A DNA stretch of 64,000 nt, taken from positions 1,818,501-1,882,500 of the forward strand of contig NZ_AP019783.1 of assembly GCF_019670005.1 (NCBI RefSeq), given 5' to 3'. The DNA is from Methylomagnum ishizawai. Lineage in GTDB: Bacteria > Pseudomonadota > Gammaproteobacteria > Methylococcales > Methylococcaceae. Below the pieces are notes generated by a model. The model ran no database searches and was not told the DNA's origin. It was given only the letters and a program-made list of their open reading frames with translations. The position numbers and the translations under genes were made by a program. Positions 62,408-64,000 of this stretch are shown here, in pieces. Each line of letters starts with the position of its first letter. Positions within the stretch are counted from its first letter, which is position 1.

Positions 62408-63961
62408 CTAAGGTTTGGCGGCGAGGCGGCGCTGGGCCAATTCGGCCAGGAGGCCGATGGCGCTGGGCGCGTCCTCGGGGCGTTCGGCCAGCTTGGTTTC
62501 CAGCCAATCGCGGTAGGTCAGGGGGTGGCCCGCCGCGTTGGCGGTGGGCCGGTTCCAATCTTCCGGATGGGTGCGGCACACCGCGTTGGCGTCGCCGAAC
62601 AAGGCTTCGCGCAAACGCCAGTGGCTGTGCGGCGCGGCGGTGGCTTGGCGGGCCGCTTCCGCGACCCGGCCCCATTGCGAACGTCCGGGGGAAGCGGCTT
62701 GGTCTTCGCGCAGGCCGTTGAGGCGGCGGGCGTTGCGTTCCAATTGATCCAACTCGGCCAGGGCTTGGCCGGCCCAATGGCGCATCCCGCCTTGCACCGA
62801 GCGGGTTTCCGCCGCGTCCAGCAGCCAGCGGGCCAGGGGATGGTCCGGCAGGCCGGGGGCCGGGGTGGCCGGGGTGGCCGGGGTGGCCGGGGTGGCCGGG
62901 GCCGTTGCCGCGAAACAGGGATGCCGGGTCGCCAGCAGGGCCGGGGCCAGGGCGCAACGGCCCAGCCCGGCCTCCCGGTACAGCCCTAGCCCCTGCTCGA
63001 TCCGCGCCGCCAAATCGGCCCAGGCCACCGTGTCCAAAGGTTCGCGCAACCGGTAGGCCAGCACCGAGCCTTGGCTCAGCACCTGCCGTTCCGAGCCATA
63101 GAGCTGGTGGAAGCCGTTGTAGGGCGAATAGGCCCGGCTGGCGGCGAAGGTCTGGCGCGGCAGGGGGTCGGCGGGTGGCAGCCCCAGGTCTTCCGCCGCC
63201 GGGGCCAGGGTCGGGAAGCCATGGCGGTCGCAGGCGGCGAGGTCGGAGAGCAGCCACAGGCTCAGTTCCGGCCCGGCCGCCTCCGAGCGCGGGGGATTCG
63301 CCAAGGGCCGGGCCACCGGCTCGCAACGGACCCGCCCGTATTGGGCCGAGCGGGAGCGCCCGAAATGCAGGATGGGCCGCGCCGCGAAGAACGCTTCCAA
63401 CGCCGCCACCAAGCCCGCGGCGACTTCCGCGTCGTAGGCGATCTCGCCCAGGAAGTGCTGCCCTTCGGCCAGGCTCTCGTAGCCGAACGTGCGTTCTTCC
63501 GCCGGGCGTCCGCTTTCGCGGGAAACCACGGTTTTCATGCGGAACAGCAGCTTGGGCTTGAGGTATTGGCCGGACAGGGCGACATAGCCCCGTGGCAAGG
63601 GCAGCGCCGCCGGGGGCGGGGCGGCCGGGTGCCCGTGCATGAAGTTGTGGACATGGTCGGCCCTGATCCGGCCCCGCTCGCACCAGCCGGGCTGGCCGGC
63701 GCTACGGTGCCAGCACAGCGGCAAGGGCCAGGCCGGTTCCCCGCCCACCACGGGCAAGGCGTTGCCGAAACGGACCTGGCCGGAGTGAAACAGGGTCCAG
63801 GCGTCGCGCCGCGACAGCGTCCGGTACAACGCCGCCGCCACCGCGCCCAGGAGGTTGGCGCCGGGCAGGTAATCGAGTCCGGGCTGTCCGCCGGCCGAGG
63901 CCGCCCGGCTGCTGATGACCACCTCGTCCAACAGCTCGAAACGCAAACTAAACCGCCCCAT
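62408..63961 (-). CDS. csx10: Csx10-type RAMP protein
   Basis: A 517-residue RAMP protein resembling Csx10, the Cas5/crRNA-tag-binding subunit of type III-D. Seen are the start RFSLRFELLDEVVISSRA, DYLPGANLLGAVAAALY, LHFGRSRSAQYGRV and ASRAYSPYNGFHQLYGSE. A 9-bp tandem repeat adds an ATP-type linker near residue 360. It begins 10 bases before the end of an upstream gene and is one of at least four co-oriented CRISPR genes. Confidence 0.8.
   Translation of the reverse strand: MGRFSLRFELLDEVVISSRAASAGGQPGLDYLPGANLLGAVAAALYRTLSRRDAWTLFHSGQVRFGNALPVVGGEPAWPLPLCWHRSAGQPGWCERGRIRADHVHNFMHGHPAAPPPAALPLPRGYVALSGQYLKPKLLFRMKTVVSRESGRPAEERTFGYESLAEGQHFLGEIAYDAEVAAGLVAALEAFFAARPILHFGRSRSAQYGRVRCEPVARPLANPPRSEAAGPELSLWLLSDLAACDRHGFPTLAPAAEDLGLPPADPLPRQTFAASRAYSPYNGFHQLYGSERQVLSQGSVLAYRLREPLDTVAWADLAARIEQGLGLYREAGLGRCALAPALLATRHPCFAATAPATPATPATPATPAPGLPDHPLARWLLDAAETRSVQGGMRHWAGQALAELDQLERNARRLNGLREDQAASPGRSQWGRVAEAARQATAAPHSHWRLREALFGDANAVCRTHPEDWNRPTANAAGHPLTYRDWLETKLAERPEDAPSAIGLLAELAQRRLAAKP
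62859..62901. repeat. 9-bp microsatellite in csx10
   Basis: Four perfect copies of GCCGGGGTG (62859-62894) plus a partial, encoding a proline-threonine-alanine linker. In-frame length changes would be tolerated. Confidence 0.85.
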
Positions 63962-64000
63962 GCGTGCCCCCGTCGAGGATGCGCATGGCGCAACGGCCCA
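63948..64000 (-). CDS. C-terminal end of an upstream gene, partial
   Basis: The minus strand carries the last 16 or so codons of a gene ending GRCAMRILDGGTHGAV with TAG at 63950-63948. It overlaps the csx10 start by 14 bases. Given the operon it is probably another CRISPR RAMP or Cas gene, but too little is visible to say. Confidence 0.45.
   Translation of the reverse strand, partial: GRCAMRILDGGTHGAV

Noticed and set aside
58503-64000. CRISPR repeat array
   Set aside because: No regularly spaced repeats of CRISPR length were seen; the 9-bp repeats in csx10 are a coding microsatellite.

Overview
ORGANISM. High-GC DNA with gammaproteobacterial gene order (ffs-dnaX-ybaB-recR; alr-dnaB; apbC-dcd). 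It also carries a periplasmic SBP56/methanethiol-oxidase gene, a PEP-CTERM protein and a type III-D-like CRISPR module. I infer a Methylococcaceae-type methanotroph relative, but no methane monooxygenase is in view, so this is not proven. LAYOUT. 1-12 kb: a PAS-GGDEF protein with a decayed GGDEF, a CYTH-CHAD protein, a 5'-nucleotidase, hinT, recR-ybaB-dnaX with the SRP RNA, a PEP-CTERM protein, then cheR-cheV and flgA. 12-16 kb: flgM (with a sigma-28 promoter) and flgN, then a TetR regulator and a three-gene operon (SBP56/methanethiol oxidase, small ferredoxin, DUF4242). The two promoters carry the same operator sequence. 16-34 kb: mostly housekeeping (metG, an SSB-like protein, apbC, dcd, dtd, a UvrD-like helicase, rlmD, cysM, trhP, a DksA-like protein, alr, dnaB, hldE). 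34-38 kb: an AAA-type ATPase overlapping a TPR protein with a conserved unknown N-terminal domain, a candidate two-protein sensing/defence pair. 37-44 kb: type II NADH dehydrogenase, then a sugar-uptake cluster (MalK-type ATPase, GH144/glycoamylase-like enzyme, binding lipoprotein, MalF-type permease). 44.5-56.3 kb: a CHROMOSOMAL INTEGRON. Its integrase reads rightward but has lost its reading frame at the catalytic tyrosine. To its left lies an array of gene cassettes separated by attC sites, all oriented for leftward expression. Cassettes carry a TIR-GGDEF-like fusion, an AT-rich 459-codon unknown, two gene-less cassettes, a secreted LamG protein, another secreted protein, an exported protein and a DinB protein. 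Three insertion sequences (IS4, IS630 and an IS5-family copy nested in the IS630) lie in the array; removing them restores two cassette genes exactly. 56.4-58.4 kb: the MalG-type permease, separated from its MalF partner by the integron, then fbaA. 58.5-64 kb: a leftward type III-D-like CRISPR RAMP operon (TIGR03986-type, small Csx19-like, double-RAMP, Csx10) continuing off the right edge; no CRISPR array is visible. HOW IT FITS TOGETHER. The core is ordinary chromosome. The novelty sits in the integron (a TIR-GGDEF-like cassette, repeated gene-less cassettes, an inactivated integrase, an interrupted sugar transporter), in the AAA-TPR pair, and in the TetR-controlled sulfur operon.
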